From contig CABJAW010000012.1 in NCBI GenBank assembly GCA_902363665.1, positions 1-64,000 of the forward strand: DNA of 64,000 bases. Reading direction: 5' to 3'. Source of the stretch: Lachnospiraceae bacterium. Its GTDB lineage: Bacteria > Bacillota > Clostridia > Lachnospirales > Lachnospiraceae. Under the pieces are notes generated by a model, which was given only the letters and a program-made list of their open reading frames with translations, did no database searches and was not told where the DNA came from. The translations under genes and the position numbers were made by a program. Shown here one piece after another: positions 16,708 to 25,360 of this stretch. The first letter of the stretch is position 1; the number at the start of each line of letters is the position of its first letter.

Positions 16708-16777
16708 TTGACAAATAAATCTTCTCTGCTATAATAAAAACAACGTTTTTGATACGATGTTTTTAAAACGAAGTTTT
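16708..16777 (+). promoter_or_regulatory. Strong promoter and two palindromes upstream of the TetR gene
   Basis: TTGACA (16708-16713), 16-bp spacer, TATAAT (16730-16735): a consensus sigma-A promoter. Two 13-bp palindromes follow, AAAAC-AAC-GTTTT at 16737-16749 and AAAAC-GAA-GTTTT at 16765-16777, with a further GTTTT run between. A TetR protein binding here would block its own strong promoter. Site assignment is inference. Confidence 0.7.
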
Positions 16778-16798
16778 AATAAGAAAGGAGGATGAGCG

Positions 16799-17416
16799 AT
16801 GGCGAGCAGGGTTGAAGGATTTGACGAGAAAATTCTTGCCTGTGCGAAAGAAGAATTTTTAGAAAAAGGCTATACGGACGCTTCGATACGGACGATTGCT
16901 CAAAATGCCGGTGTCAGTACCAGCACGATATATACGCGGTATTCAGATAAAGAGGGACTGTTCCGCTTTCTTGTGGAACCGGCGGCTAACGGCTTAAAAG
17001 AGCTATTACGGCAATCATTAAGTGGCTTTTCTTCTTTGACGGAGCGCGAGCAGAATGAAAAATTTATGGAATACTCAGATCGTGGTTTTGAAGCCGTGAT
17101 TGCATATATCTATGAGTATTTTTCTGAATTTAAGCTGCTGATTACCGGAGCGCCGGGAAACTACTATCAGGAATTTTTAGAAGGGCTGGTACAACTGGAT
17201 ACGGACTGTATAAAGAAATTCTTGATTCAAGTGGGAAGTAAAGCCCTGGCGGAAGGACGAGTTACAGATGGATTCTTACACGTTGTTTCCAGTGCTTTTT
17301 ATTCTGGTATATTTGAAGTAGTCATTCACGATATGCCGATGGAGGAAGCAAAAAATTATATCAATGAGCTGCGCACTTTTTATGGGAATGGCTGGAAAGA
17401 ATATTACCGAAAATAG
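16799..17416 (+). CDS. TetR-family regulator of uptake cassette 2
   Basis: A 205-residue repressor. The TetR_N domain is at about residues 8-55: KILACAKEEFLEKGYTDASI, then TIAQNAGVSTSTIYTRYSDKEG, with the recognition helix around STSTIYTRY. The remaining helical part is a ligand-binding domain without a family-specific signature. AAAGGAGG lies 5-8 bp upstream of the ATG. It is the first gene of cassette 2, taking the place of the AraC regulator in cassette 1. It overlaps no neighbour, and the Cys-rich protein begins 20 bp later. It probably represses its own operon through the palindromes at 16737-16777. Confidence 0.88.
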   Translation: MASRVEGFDEKILACAKEEFLEKGYTDASIRTIAQNAGVSTSTIYTRYSDKEGLFRFLVEPAANGLKELLRQSLSGFSSLTEREQNEKFMEYSDRGFEAVIAYIYEYFSEFKLLITGAPGNYYQEFLEGLVQLDTDCIKKFLIQVGSKALAEGRVTDGFLHVVSSAFYSGIFEVVIHDMPMEEAKNYINELRTFYGNGWKEYYRK

Positions 17417-17435
17417 GAAAGAAGGTGCAAAGGAA

Positions 17436-17648
17436 ATGCAAAAAACAGAAGAATTTTGTGTGGACGAAAGCGGATGGATACACTGTCCTTTTTGTAAATG
17501 CAGAACGCGGACAAAGATACGCGCAGACACTTCATTGAAGAACTTTCCCATATTTTGTCCGAAATGCAAACAGGAATGTTTGATAGATGTTGACAATATG
17601 AAAATACGATTATCAGTAGTGCCAGACGCAAAGACGCAGAGCCGATAA
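17436..17648 (+). CDS. Cysteine-rich KTR-domain protein
   Basis: A 70-residue protein with two CxxC pairs, CPFCKCRTRTKIRADT and FCPKCKQECLIDV, likely a zinc ribbon. The pattern CPxC-TRTKIR-DT-LKNFP-CPKCKQE is that of the Cys_rich_KTR family, frequently carried by Firmicute conjugative transposons next to transcriptional regulators. The function of the family is unknown. The ATG at 17436 is preferred because AAAGGAAA precedes it; a longer frame from 17364 overlaps the TetR gene. A hairpin terminator overlaps the stop. Confidence 0.8.
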   Translation: MQKTEEFCVDESGWIHCPFCKCRTRTKIRADTSLKNFPIFCPKCKQECLIDVDNMKIRLSVVPDAKTQSR

Positions 17649-17683
17649 TTTGTTTGTGTAAATCACATGACAGATTATCGGCT
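17640..17683 (+). terminator. Hairpin overlapping the KTR gene stop
   Basis: AGCCGATAA (17640-17648) and TTATCGGCT (17675-17683) are perfectly complementary and are followed by TATTCTTTT. It would end TetR-KTR transcripts before the transporter genes or act as an attenuator. Confidence 0.55.
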
Positions 17684-17699
17684 TATTCTTTTGAATAAG

Positions 17700-17717
17700 A
17701 GTTAGCAAAATCTAACT
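17700..17717 (+). promoter_or_regulatory. GTTAG-N6-CTAAC box upstream of the cassette 2 transporters
   Basis: AGTTAG-CAAAAT-CTAACT, a perfect 6+6 inverted repeat, ends just before the AAAGGAGG ribosome-binding site of the first half-transporter. The same layout occurs at 5404 and 6487 in cassette 1. Half-site GTTAG/CTAAC also forms the core of the known DtxR/IdeR box, though with different spacing, so a DtxR-type repressor site is plausible. Confidence 0.55.
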
Positions 17718-17732
17718 AAAGGAGGGATTTAT

Positions 17733-19481
17733 ATGGATCAGTCGCAAGGCGGAAATCCATTTGGCAGACTTATTGAGTTTGCCAGGCCGCATAAGACTGG
17801 CTACATCGTTTCTGTTGTTCTTGCTGTGTTGGGAGTTGCCTTTGGTATCGTCCCCTATTTTGCAACAGCCAGAATGACGATTGAGTTACTCTCCGGGAAT
17901 CGGGATTTATCATTTTACATGGTGTGGTGTCTGATTTCCGGCGGCTGCTTTGTCCTAAAAGCAATATTGATGGGGATTTCCACGAGGGCATCCCATGAAG
18001 CGACCTTTGAAGTGCTGTCCGAGGCAAGGCGAAAAATTGCTTCAAAACTTACCAGAGTGCCTATGGGCTATATTCTCAATACTCCGTCCGGGCAACTAAA
18101 AAATGGCATGGTGGAACGAATTGAACAGTTAGAGGTTCCCCTTGCTCATGTAATCCCGGAAATGACTTCAAATCTTCTCGTACCAATCGCAATCATCGTT
18201 TATTTGTTCGTTCTGGACTGGCGAATGGCGTTAGTATCGCTGATTACCATTCCTGTTGGAATGATGTGCTACATGGGAATGATGAAGGAATATCCCAAGA
18301 AGTATGGGGAAGTTGTAAAAGCTGGAAATCACATGAGCGCAACAACGGTAGAATACATCGGCGGCATTGAAGTCATTAAGGCGTTTAATCAGGCAGATAA
18401 TTCCTATCAGAAATTTACAGATGCCGTCCATGCAAACGCAGACCTGATTTTAGACTGGATGAAAGATACACAAAAATATTCGGCGATTATGATGAGTGTA
18501 TGGCCCGCGGCGTTGATTAGCGTACTTCCCGTCGGGTGCCTGTTTTACATGAATGGTTCCCTGTCAGCCGCAACCTTTATTACGGTAACTGTCCTGTCGT
18601 TGGGAATTGCAGGCCCGCTTGTAGCCGCAATGTTCTTTACCGATGATATTGCAAAAATAGGCACCGTAATGGGTGAGATTGACGGTATATTAAACCAGCC
18701 GGAGCTTGTCCGGCCGGAGAGAAAATGTGATTTACAGAACCTTGATATTGCTCTGGAAAATGTCCATTTTGCATACGAGGAAAAAGAGGTCTTGAAAGGA
18801 ATTGATCTGACAATTCCGCAGGGAAAAATTACAGCTTTTGTAGGGCCATCCGGCAGCGGAAAATCAACGATTGCAAAATTGATTGCGTCCTTTTGGGATG
18901 TGACCGGTGGGCTGATTACGATTGGCGATAAGAGCGTAAAAGAAATTTCTAACGACCAACTGAATGATTTGATTTCCTATGTATCGCAGGACAATTATCT
19001 ATTTAACGATACGGTGCGCAACAATATCCGTATGGGCAAGCCAGAGGCAAGCGATTCCGAAGTGGAACAGATTGCAAAGGCTTCCGGCTGTCATGAGTTT
19101 ATTATGAACCTTGAGCATGGATATGAAACCGTGGTTGGCGGCGCCGGAGGGCATTTGTCTGGTGGAGAACGCCAGAGAATCGCGATTGCCAGAGCTATGC
19201 TGAAAAACGCCCCGATTGTAATCCTTGACGAAGCCACTTCCTATACTGATCCGGAAAATGAAGCGGTAATACAGGAGGCCATCAGCCGACTGACAAAGGG
19301 CAAAACATTGATTGTAATTGCTCACCGCCTGTCAACAATAACGGATTCCGACCAGATCGTTGTTGTGAAGGATGGAACAATCCAGGCAAAAGGAACGCAC
19401 GAGGAACTATTAAAAGAGTGCAGCCTTTATCATACGATGTGGACAGCTCACATGGACGCGAAGGAGGTGAAAACAGCATGA
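17733..19481 (+). CDS. Exporter-fold ABC half-transporter 1, cassette 2
   Basis: A 582-residue protein with a six-helix membrane domain (about 1-310) and a C-terminal ATPase. Walker A is GPSGSGKST, the signature LSGGERQRIA, and Walker B VILDEATSYTDPENE; the switch is IAHRL. The SYTDPENE ending of Walker B parallels AYADPENE in the cassette 1 protein at 9485, marking these two as orthologous positions. RBS AAAGGAGG lies 8-9 bp upstream of the ATG. It overlaps the partner gene by 4 bp. In this cassette the half-transporters come before the ECF genes, the reverse of cassette 1. Confidence 0.85.
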   Translation: MDQSQGGNPFGRLIEFARPHKTGYIVSVVLAVLGVAFGIVPYFATARMTIELLSGNRDLSFYMVWCLISGGCFVLKAILMGISTRASHEATFEVLSEARRKIASKLTRVPMGYILNTPSGQLKNGMVERIEQLEVPLAHVIPEMTSNLLVPIAIIVYLFVLDWRMALVSLITIPVGMMCYMGMMKEYPKKYGEVVKAGNHMSATTVEYIGGIEVIKAFNQADNSYQKFTDAVHANADLILDWMKDTQKYSAIMMSVWPAALISVLPVGCLFYMNGSLSAATFITVTVLSLGIAGPLVAAMFFTDDIAKIGTVMGEIDGILNQPELVRPERKCDLQNLDIALENVHFAYEEKEVLKGIDLTIPQGKITAFVGPSGSGKSTIAKLIASFWDVTGGLITIGDKSVKEISNDQLNDLISYVSQDNYLFNDTVRNNIRMGKPEASDSEVEQIAKASGCHEFIMNLEHGYETVVGGAGGHLSGGERQRIAIARAMLKNAPIVILDEATSYTDPENEAVIQEAISRLTKGKTLIVIAHRLSTITDSDQIVVVKDGTIQAKGTHEELLKECSLYHTMWTAHMDAKEVKTA

Positions 19482-21226
19482 TACGTTCTTTTCGGAAATT
19501 CTTTGAATTTGCAGGCCGCCAAAGCCGGAATTGGTATTTGGGGCTCTTTTATGAAATCATACGCTGCATTTTAGAAGCTCTGCAATTTGCCGCACTTCTG
19601 GTAGTTTTGGATGGATTGGTTCGTGATAATATCACCGCACAAACCGCGCTCCTTGCCTTTGGCATTATGTTAGTCAGTGTGATCGGCACCATTATTTTCT
19701 GGTATCTGGCGCATGGTAAAGAAGGCGAAGGCAGCTATCGAATGTGTGAGGACAAGAGGATTCAAATTGGCAACCGCATGAAGTATATGCCGATGGGCTA
19801 CTTCAACAGCCATAGTCTGGGAAATCTCACATCCGTTTCAACAGCGACCATGAGCGACCTCGAAAGTATGTCCTTTGCTATCATCGTGCGGACTTTGGTG
19901 GGTGTAATCCACGCCAGTATTTTTTCTGTTGCCATGTGCTACTTTAGCTGGAAAATCAGTTTGATCTTTTTGGCTGGCGTGATTTTGTTCATGATAATCA
20001 ACACAATGCTCCTGCGCTGCTCCAAAAGATTATCTCCCATACGGTTAGAGGCGCAGACGGAGTTCATGGATGCCGTACTGGAATACATACAGGGAATGGG
20101 CGTTGTGCGGGCGTTCCACATGGCAAAGCAGTCAAATACTACGCTGGAAAAATCCATTGATGAAACACAGAAGAAAAACCAGCTTATTGAAAGACAGCGG
20201 ATTCCCTATATAGCTGCCGAACAGGTTGTCCTTCGGATTGCCAGTGCCGCCGCTGCTTTCTGCTCTATCGCACTTTTTATAAACGGTACGTTGGAATTAA
20301 CATATTGTCTGATCATTTTGGTATCGGCGTTCATGGTATATAGCCAGTTGGAAAGCGCGGGAGAAATGTTCTTTATGCTTTCCATGATCGACGCTTCTAT
20401 TGATCGCGTGGAGGAAATCAACCAGAGTCCTCAGATTGACATTGACGGCAAAGAGCAGACCCCAGACCGGATGGATATTGAAATGCAGGATATAAGTTTT
20501 TCCTATGGGGATAAAAAAGTGATCGACCATGTATCGCTTACAATCCCACAAGGAACCACAACGGCGATTGTCGGTCCGTCGGGTTCTGGAAAAACAACAC
20601 TGGTAAATCTAATCGCACGCTTTTGGGATGTTGACAGTGGAAGTGTTCGTATCGGCGGCATTGATGTTAAAGATTACAAGCTGGACAGCTTAATGAAAAA
20701 TATCAGCATGGTATTCCAGAATGTGTATCTGTTCCCAGATACGATTGAGAACAATATCAAATTCGGTTCCCCTAACGCCACCCATGAAGAGGTAGTGAAG
20801 GCAGCAAAGGCGGCAAGGTGTCATGACTTCATTTCAGCATTGCCGAAGGGCTACCAGACGGTAATCGGAGAAAGCGGTGCGACTATTTCCGGCGGCGAAA
20901 AGCAGAGGATTTCTATTGCAAGAGCGATTATGAAAGATGCGCCCATCATTATTCTTGACGAGGCCACAGCAAATGTCGATCCTGAAAATGAAGCAGAGCT
21001 TCAGAAGGCGATTGAAGCACTGACTCAGGGAAAAACAATTATTATGATCGCCCATCGCTTGAAAACCGTAAAAAATGCGGATCAAATCATCGTTATCGAC
21101 CGGGGTAAAATCTCTCAGCAAGGTACGCATGATGAGCTTATCAAACAAGCAGGTATTTACGCGGATTTTGTTGGCATGAGAGAAAAAGCTATCGGTTGGA
21201 AAATCAAGGCAGACAGCCTTGCATAA
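19478..21226 (+). CDS. Exporter-fold ABC half-transporter 2, cassette 2
   Basis: A 582-residue half-transporter with membrane domain (about 1-310) and ATPase with GPSGSGKTT, LSGGEKQ-type signature (ISGGEKQRIS), IILDEATANVDPENE and IAHRL. It carries MGYFNSHSLGNLTSVSTAT at about residue 108, matching the MGYFTSGNIGKISSV element of the 11270 protein. The ATG at 19478 is chosen because AAGGAGG lies 11 bp upstream and it overlaps the preceding stop (ATGA). It presumably forms a heterodimer with the previous gene product. Confidence 0.85.
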   Translation: MIRSFRKFFEFAGRQSRNWYLGLFYEIIRCILEALQFAALLVVLDGLVRDNITAQTALLAFGIMLVSVIGTIIFWYLAHGKEGEGSYRMCEDKRIQIGNRMKYMPMGYFNSHSLGNLTSVSTATMSDLESMSFAIIVRTLVGVIHASIFSVAMCYFSWKISLIFLAGVILFMIINTMLLRCSKRLSPIRLEAQTEFMDAVLEYIQGMGVVRAFHMAKQSNTTLEKSIDETQKKNQLIERQRIPYIAAEQVVLRIASAAAAFCSIALFINGTLELTYCLIILVSAFMVYSQLESAGEMFFMLSMIDASIDRVEEINQSPQIDIDGKEQTPDRMDIEMQDISFSYGDKKVIDHVSLTIPQGTTTAIVGPSGSGKTTLVNLIARFWDVDSGSVRIGGIDVKDYKLDSLMKNISMVFQNVYLFPDTIENNIKFGSPNATHEEVVKAAKAARCHDFISALPKGYQTVIGESGATISGGEKQRISIARAIMKDAPIIILDEATANVDPENEAELQKAIEALTQGKTIIMIAHRLKTVKNADQIIVIDRGKISQQGTHDELIKQAGIYADFVGMREKAIGWKIKADSLA

Positions 21227-21244
21227 AAGAAAGGAGTTCATACA

Positions 21245-21832
21245 ATGGACAAGAAAAAATTGAATGCAAAAGACTTTATCAACATCGGTATCTTTACTGT
21301 CATCTACTTTGTTATGTTTTTCATTACGGGTATGATGGGTTATATTCCTATCTTTGCAGTGATTATACCACTGGTTCTAGGAATACTGGGCGGTATCCCG
21401 TTCATGCTGTTTCTGACAAAGACCGGAAAATTCGGTGCGGCAACTATTATGGGTACGCTGGTCAGCGTCCTCTGCTTTCTGATGGGACAAAGCTGGATTT
21501 CTATTCCGTTTGGAATCGTATTCGGTTTCCTTGCTGATTTAATTTTCAAGGCTGGCGAATATAAAAGCTGGAAACATACTGTACTGGGATATTGCGTGTT
21601 TACTGAATGGGTAATCGGTTCCATGCTGCCTATGTGGATTATGAGAGATACTTTCTTTGAGGCGTACAGAAGCAGAGGCGGTACAGACGAATACATCAAT
21701 GCCATTATGGGCCTTACTGCTAACTGGATGCTTCCGGTAGTCATTGTTTTAGGCATTGTTGGCGGAGTGATCGGCGCATATTTAGGAAAGGCAATTTTGA
21801 AGAAGCATTTTGTAAAGGCGGGCATTGTTTAA
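21245..21832 (+). CDS. ECF transporter S component, Trep_Strep/MptS-like, cassette 2
   Basis: A 195-residue polytopic membrane protein, homologous along its length to the 6547 protein: LNAKDFINIGIFTVIYFVMF start, GGIPFMLFLTKTGKFG loop, and GGVIGAYLGKAILKKHFVKA end. The two copies are clearly diverged, unlike the regulators downstream, so the substrates may differ. RBS AAAGGAG precedes the ATG. The stop overlaps the EcfT start. Confidence 0.82.
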   Translation: MDKKKLNAKDFINIGIFTVIYFVMFFITGMMGYIPIFAVIIPLVLGILGGIPFMLFLTKTGKFGAATIMGTLVSVLCFLMGQSWISIPFGIVFGFLADLIFKAGEYKSWKHTVLGYCVFTEWVIGSMLPMWIMRDTFFEAYRSRGGTDEYINAIMGLTANWMLPVVIVLGIVGGVIGAYLGKAILKKHFVKAGIV

Positions 21833-22560
21833 TGAAACCAGAATTATTACTGTCAGTTGATTCGGAGCGACGTTTCTGGCTTGATCCAAGAACAAAGCTA
21901 TATATGCTGGTAATATTCAGTATTGTAATGATTGACGGAAAAACGGACGGTATTAGTTTCTGGTTAAAGCCGATTCTGGCATTGGTACCCTTTTTCCTCC
22001 TGCTTTCGGGCAGTAGGAAAAAGGTTGCCATCATCTATCTGATTGTTTTTGTTGTTTCATGGGCGGTGAACATATTTCTTGTTCCGTATATGGGGCTAAT
22101 AGGAACAATTATAATATCGCTGCTGGCTCAATTTGGAACACGATGGTTTCCAAGCGCCATGATGGGCTATTATCTTCTTTCGACTACAAAGGTTAGTGAA
22201 TTTGTCCTTGCTATGCAGCGTATGCATATACCAGAAGCATTCATTATCCCGTTTTCTGTTATGTTCCGGTTCTTCCCTACAATTTCCGAAGAAGCGGGAT
22301 CTATTGGAAACGCTATGCGTATGAGAGGAATCACGGGGAAAAATTTTTTCAAGAATCCACAAGCAGTATTAGAATATCGAATTGTCCCTCTTATGATGTC
22401 TGTAGTAACAATAGGGAATGACCTGTCTGCGGCAGCTTTGACAAGAGGATTAGGAAACGGAAAAAAGCGTACAAGCATTTGTAAGATCGGTTTCCATTGG
22501 AAAGATTTTGCACTTATGATTATTGTTACTGCTGCCCTGTTGGTGTTCATGCTTTTTTAG
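21832..22560 (+). CDS. ECF transporter T component, cassette 2
   Basis: A 242-residue EcfT/CbiQ-family membrane protein starting with FWLDPRTKLYMLVIF. It has several hydrophobic helices and the coupling elements MRMRGI (about residue 162) and LTRGLGN (about 203). Start and stop overlap or abut neighbours in the same way as in cassette 1. It is homologous to the 7143 protein but substantially diverged. Confidence 0.87.
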   Translation: MKPELLLSVDSERRFWLDPRTKLYMLVIFSIVMIDGKTDGISFWLKPILALVPFFLLLSGSRKKVAIIYLIVFVVSWAVNIFLVPYMGLIGTIIISLLAQFGTRWFPSAMMGYYLLSTTKVSEFVLAMQRMHIPEAFIIPFSVMFRFFPTISEEAGSIGNAMRMRGITGKNFFKNPQAVLEYRIVPLMMSVVTIGNDLSAAALTRGLGNGKKRTSICKIGFHWKDFALMIIVTAALLVFMLF

Positions 22561-22570
22561 GAGGGCTGAA

Positions 22571-24070
22571 ATGATAGAGTTTAAGGATGTAGCCTTTCAA
22601 TATGAGCAAGGCAGTTCAAAAGGAAAAATCGAAAATATAAATTTGACTATCCATGACGGAGAGGTTGTTTTGATCTGCGGAGAATCCGGCTGCGGAAAGA
22701 CTACACTCACACGTTTAATAAATGGGCTTATCCCGCATTATTACGAAGGAACGCTTACCGGGCAGACGATTGTGGAAGGGATAGATGTAAAAAATGTATC
22801 CCTTTATGCTTTGTCTGGTGTGGTTGGTTCTGTTTTTCAAAATCCAAGGACACAATTTTTTACAGTGGATACTACCAGTGAAATTGCATTTGGATGTGAG
22901 AATTTGGCAATCGATGCAGACGAAATCAATTTGCGGATAGAAAAAACGGTAGGCGCGTTAAAAATCGAAGATTTACTGAATAGGAGCTTATTTGCACTGT
23001 CCGGTGGCGAAAAACAGAAAATTGCCTGTGCGTCCGTTTCCGCAATGGAACCGGATATATTTGTACTGGACGAGCCATCTTCCAATTTGGATATTAAATC
23101 AATCAGAGAATTAAAAGATGTATTGCGGAAATGGAAAGCACAGGGGAAAACGATTGTGATTGCGGAACATCGCCTGTATTACCTGATGGATATTGCAGAT
23201 CGCGTTCTATATATGCAGGGCGGGCAAATAAAAGAAAACCTTTCCATCTCCGACTTCAAAAAGAAATCTACAGGCGAATTGCACGCGCTGGGTCTTAGAA
23301 CTTTACAGTCTGAAGATTTTAGTAAAATGCAGAGCACAGTGTGTGCGACAAAGCAGCTATATATCAGGGACTTTGAAGTTTCTTATAAAAATGCTTCCGG
23401 AGGTAAGAAGAAAAAGCGGAAGGTGCTGGATATATCAGATTTGATGATTCCGCAAGGTTCGGTGGTTGGAGTAGTCGGCAACAATGGTGCCGGGAAAACG
23501 ACTTTTGCTAACAATTTATGCGGATTGCTCAAAACCGCAAAAGGCTGTATGAGCATGAATGGAAAAACTTATATGGCAAATCAGAGAATTAAGACCTGCT
23601 ATATGGTTATGCAGGACGTAAACCACCAACTTTTTACGGAAAGTGTAATGGATGAAATCTTGCTTAGTCTGGATAATTCAGATGAAGAAAAAGCGGCGCA
23701 TGAGGCAGAAAGTATTATGGAAAGTCTGCACATTTCAGAATTTAGAGACGCCCATCCTATGTCGTTGTCCGGCGGACAGAAACAGAGGGTAGCGATTGCC
23801 AGCGCGATTGCGTCTGATAAACAGGTTATTGTTTTCGACGAGCCTACAAGCGGATTGGATTATCGGCACATGAAAAAAGTGGCAGAGAATTTGCGGGAAT
23901 TGAGTTCGTTGGGGAAAACCTTGTTTATTGTTACTCATGACCCGGAGCTGATTGCGGAGTGCTGCAATTACTTTGTCTTTATAGAAAACGGAAAAGTGCT
24001 ATGGAGTGATGGATGGAACAGAATAAGCCGGGAACGGTTGCAAAAGTTCTTTGCCTTTGAGGATGACTAA
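22571..24070 (+). CDS. ECF transporter ATPase with two fused ABC domains, cassette 2
   Basis: A 499-residue double ABC ATPase. Domain 1 has GESGCGKTT, LSGGEKQ, FVLDEPSSNLD and AEHR. Domain 2 has GNNGAGKTT, LSGGQKQ, IVFDEPTSGLD and VTHD. A Lys-rich insertion (GGKKKKRK) before domain 2 is missing from the cassette 1 protein. RBS AGGAGGG lies 5-7 bp upstream of the ATG. The metalloregulator gene begins 2 bp after the stop, so it belongs to the same operon. Confidence 0.9.
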   Translation: MIEFKDVAFQYEQGSSKGKIENINLTIHDGEVVLICGESGCGKTTLTRLINGLIPHYYEGTLTGQTIVEGIDVKNVSLYALSGVVGSVFQNPRTQFFTVDTTSEIAFGCENLAIDADEINLRIEKTVGALKIEDLLNRSLFALSGGEKQKIACASVSAMEPDIFVLDEPSSNLDIKSIRELKDVLRKWKAQGKTIVIAEHRLYYLMDIADRVLYMQGGQIKENLSISDFKKKSTGELHALGLRTLQSEDFSKMQSTVCATKQLYIRDFEVSYKNASGGKKKKRKVLDISDLMIPQGSVVGVVGNNGAGKTTFANNLCGLLKTAKGCMSMNGKTYMANQRIKTCYMVMQDVNHQLFTESVMDEILLSLDNSDEEKAAHEAESIMESLHISEFRDAHPMSLSGGQKQRVAIASAIASDKQVIVFDEPTSGLDYRHMKKVAENLRELSSLGKTLFIVTHDPELIAECCNYFVFIENGKVLWSDGWNRISRERLQKFFAFEDD

Positions 24071-24072
24071 AG

Positions 24073-24489
24073 ATGAAGATTCATGCATCTGGGGAGGACT
24101 ATCTGGAAGCTGTATTGGTACTTCAAAAGAAGCTCGGTATGGTGCGTTCGGTGGATGTTGCCCGGTACATGGAGGTTTCAAAACCCAGCGTATGTTACGC
24201 AGTAGGAACTTTGCGAGAGGGCGGTTTTTTGACAATGGATGAAAAGCATTATCTGCACCTGACAGAACTTGGCCGGGATATGGCTGAAAAAATTTACGAA
24301 CGCCATTGTTTTTTTACTCATCAACTTATATCCGTTGGAGTTAATCCACAAATTGCAGAAGTTGATGCTTGTCGTATGGAACATGCAGTCAGTGATGAAA
24401 GTTTTCAAAAACTGAAAGAGCATGCGATGAGAGAGATTGCTTCACAAAAAATTGACAATATATTTGATGATTTTCCTGTGAAGAAGTAG
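24073..24489 (+). CDS. DtxR/MntR-family metal-dependent repressor, copy 2
   Basis: A 138-residue homologue of the 13037 protein with about 17 differences, all outside the ligand set. GEDYLEAV, ERHCFF and the CRMEH motif are unchanged, so metal binding should be preserved. It is joined to the ECF ATPase gene by only 2 bp, whereas copy 1 follows the half-transporters. The recognition helix SKPSVCYAV is identical in both copies, so both proteins should see the same operator. Confidence 0.85.
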   Translation: MKIHASGEDYLEAVLVLQKKLGMVRSVDVARYMEVSKPSVCYAVGTLREGGFLTMDEKHYLHLTELGRDMAEKIYERHCFFTHQLISVGVNPQIAEVDACRMEHAVSDESFQKLKEHAMREIASQKIDNIFDDFPVKK

Positions 24490-24519
24490 AAAAGGTTGCT
24501 TTGCTAAAATAGATTAAAT

Positions 24520-25239
24520 ATGAAAGACACAAAATACAAGATATTAGCATATTTTGACAATCAATCATATCGAAAACTATTCAATGAGGTAAACTCAGAT
24601 TATGCAGAAAATCTACAAATTTTACTGCATAATTTGAGTTTATTTTCTTATGATGTGCTTATAATAGGAGTGATCCTTTATAAAGAGAACATAAGTAATA
24701 TTATATCTGCTATTAGAAAAATAACGCAGATACCAATTATTATTTTGGCGGATGCTTCTTCTTTATTGTGTATGTCATGGAAAAAAGAATCAATATACGC
24801 TGGTGCAGATTGTGTAATGGATATAAATAGCACTATAGAAGAAGTAGATCTGCAGATTTTTTCATTGGCACGACGAAACAATAAACAAAAAATAACTCAA
24901 AAGCAATCCGAAACGATGATTAATAAGGGAAAACTTGTAATGGATCATAAGAAACATAAAGTATTTTGGAATAGAGTAGCGTTACATTTAACACGACAAG
25001 AATATAATTTTTTATACTTATTAGCGGTGACACCGATGAGAGTATACACATTTGAACAGATTTACCAGCTTGTATGGAAAGATTATTCCGTTGGTGATAT
25101 TAAAAATATCATTTGGTGTCTGGTAAAGCGATTGAGAAAAAAGCTGAATGCCGTTGAAGATGGTGCCGGGAATTGCATTGTCAGTGTGCGAGATATAGGC
25201 TACAAATTTGAATTGAATAAAGAAAACGAACAGCAGTAG
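24520..25239 (+). CDS. OmpR/PhoB-type regulator with degenerate receiver, copy 2
   Basis: A 239-residue protein nearly identical to the 13484 copy, with the same Gly replacing the phospho-acceptor Asp (YDVLIIGVIL) and the same winged-helix domain. The DNA is AT-rich in both copies. Unlike copy 1, its stop is followed by 53 bp that contain a second, diverged copy of the gene's last 11 codons. The heptamer array at 25361 is its likely binding site. Confidence 0.8.
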   Translation: MKDTKYKILAYFDNQSYRKLFNEVNSDYAENLQILLHNLSLFSYDVLIIGVILYKENISNIISAIRKITQIPIIILADASSLLCMSWKKESIYAGADCVMDINSTIEEVDLQIFSLARRNNKQKITQKQSETMINKGKLVMDHKKHKVFWNRVALHLTRQEYNFLYLLAVTPMRVYTFEQIYQLVWKDYSVGDIKNIIWCLVKRLRKKLNAVEDGAGNCIVSVRDIGYKFELNKENEQQ

Positions 25240-25258
25240 TATCCGAAATACAGGTTAA

Positions 25259-25294
25259 AAATTTGAATTGAATAATGAAAATGAGCAACAGTAA
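25259..25294 (+). repeat. Remnant duplicate of the end of the OmpR-type gene
   Basis: AAATTTGAATTGAATAA and the following bases to GTAA repeat 25204-25239 with a few changes. The continuation (GGCGAATGATCCG) matches the flank after copy 1. It looks like the tail of a resident gene left behind when a recombined copy was joined upstream. Confidence 0.65.
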
Positions 25295-25360
25295 GGCGAA
25301 TGATCCGTAAAAAGATTGTCCGTCTTATTTTTATTTATTCTGGAAAGAAGGTGATAAAAA

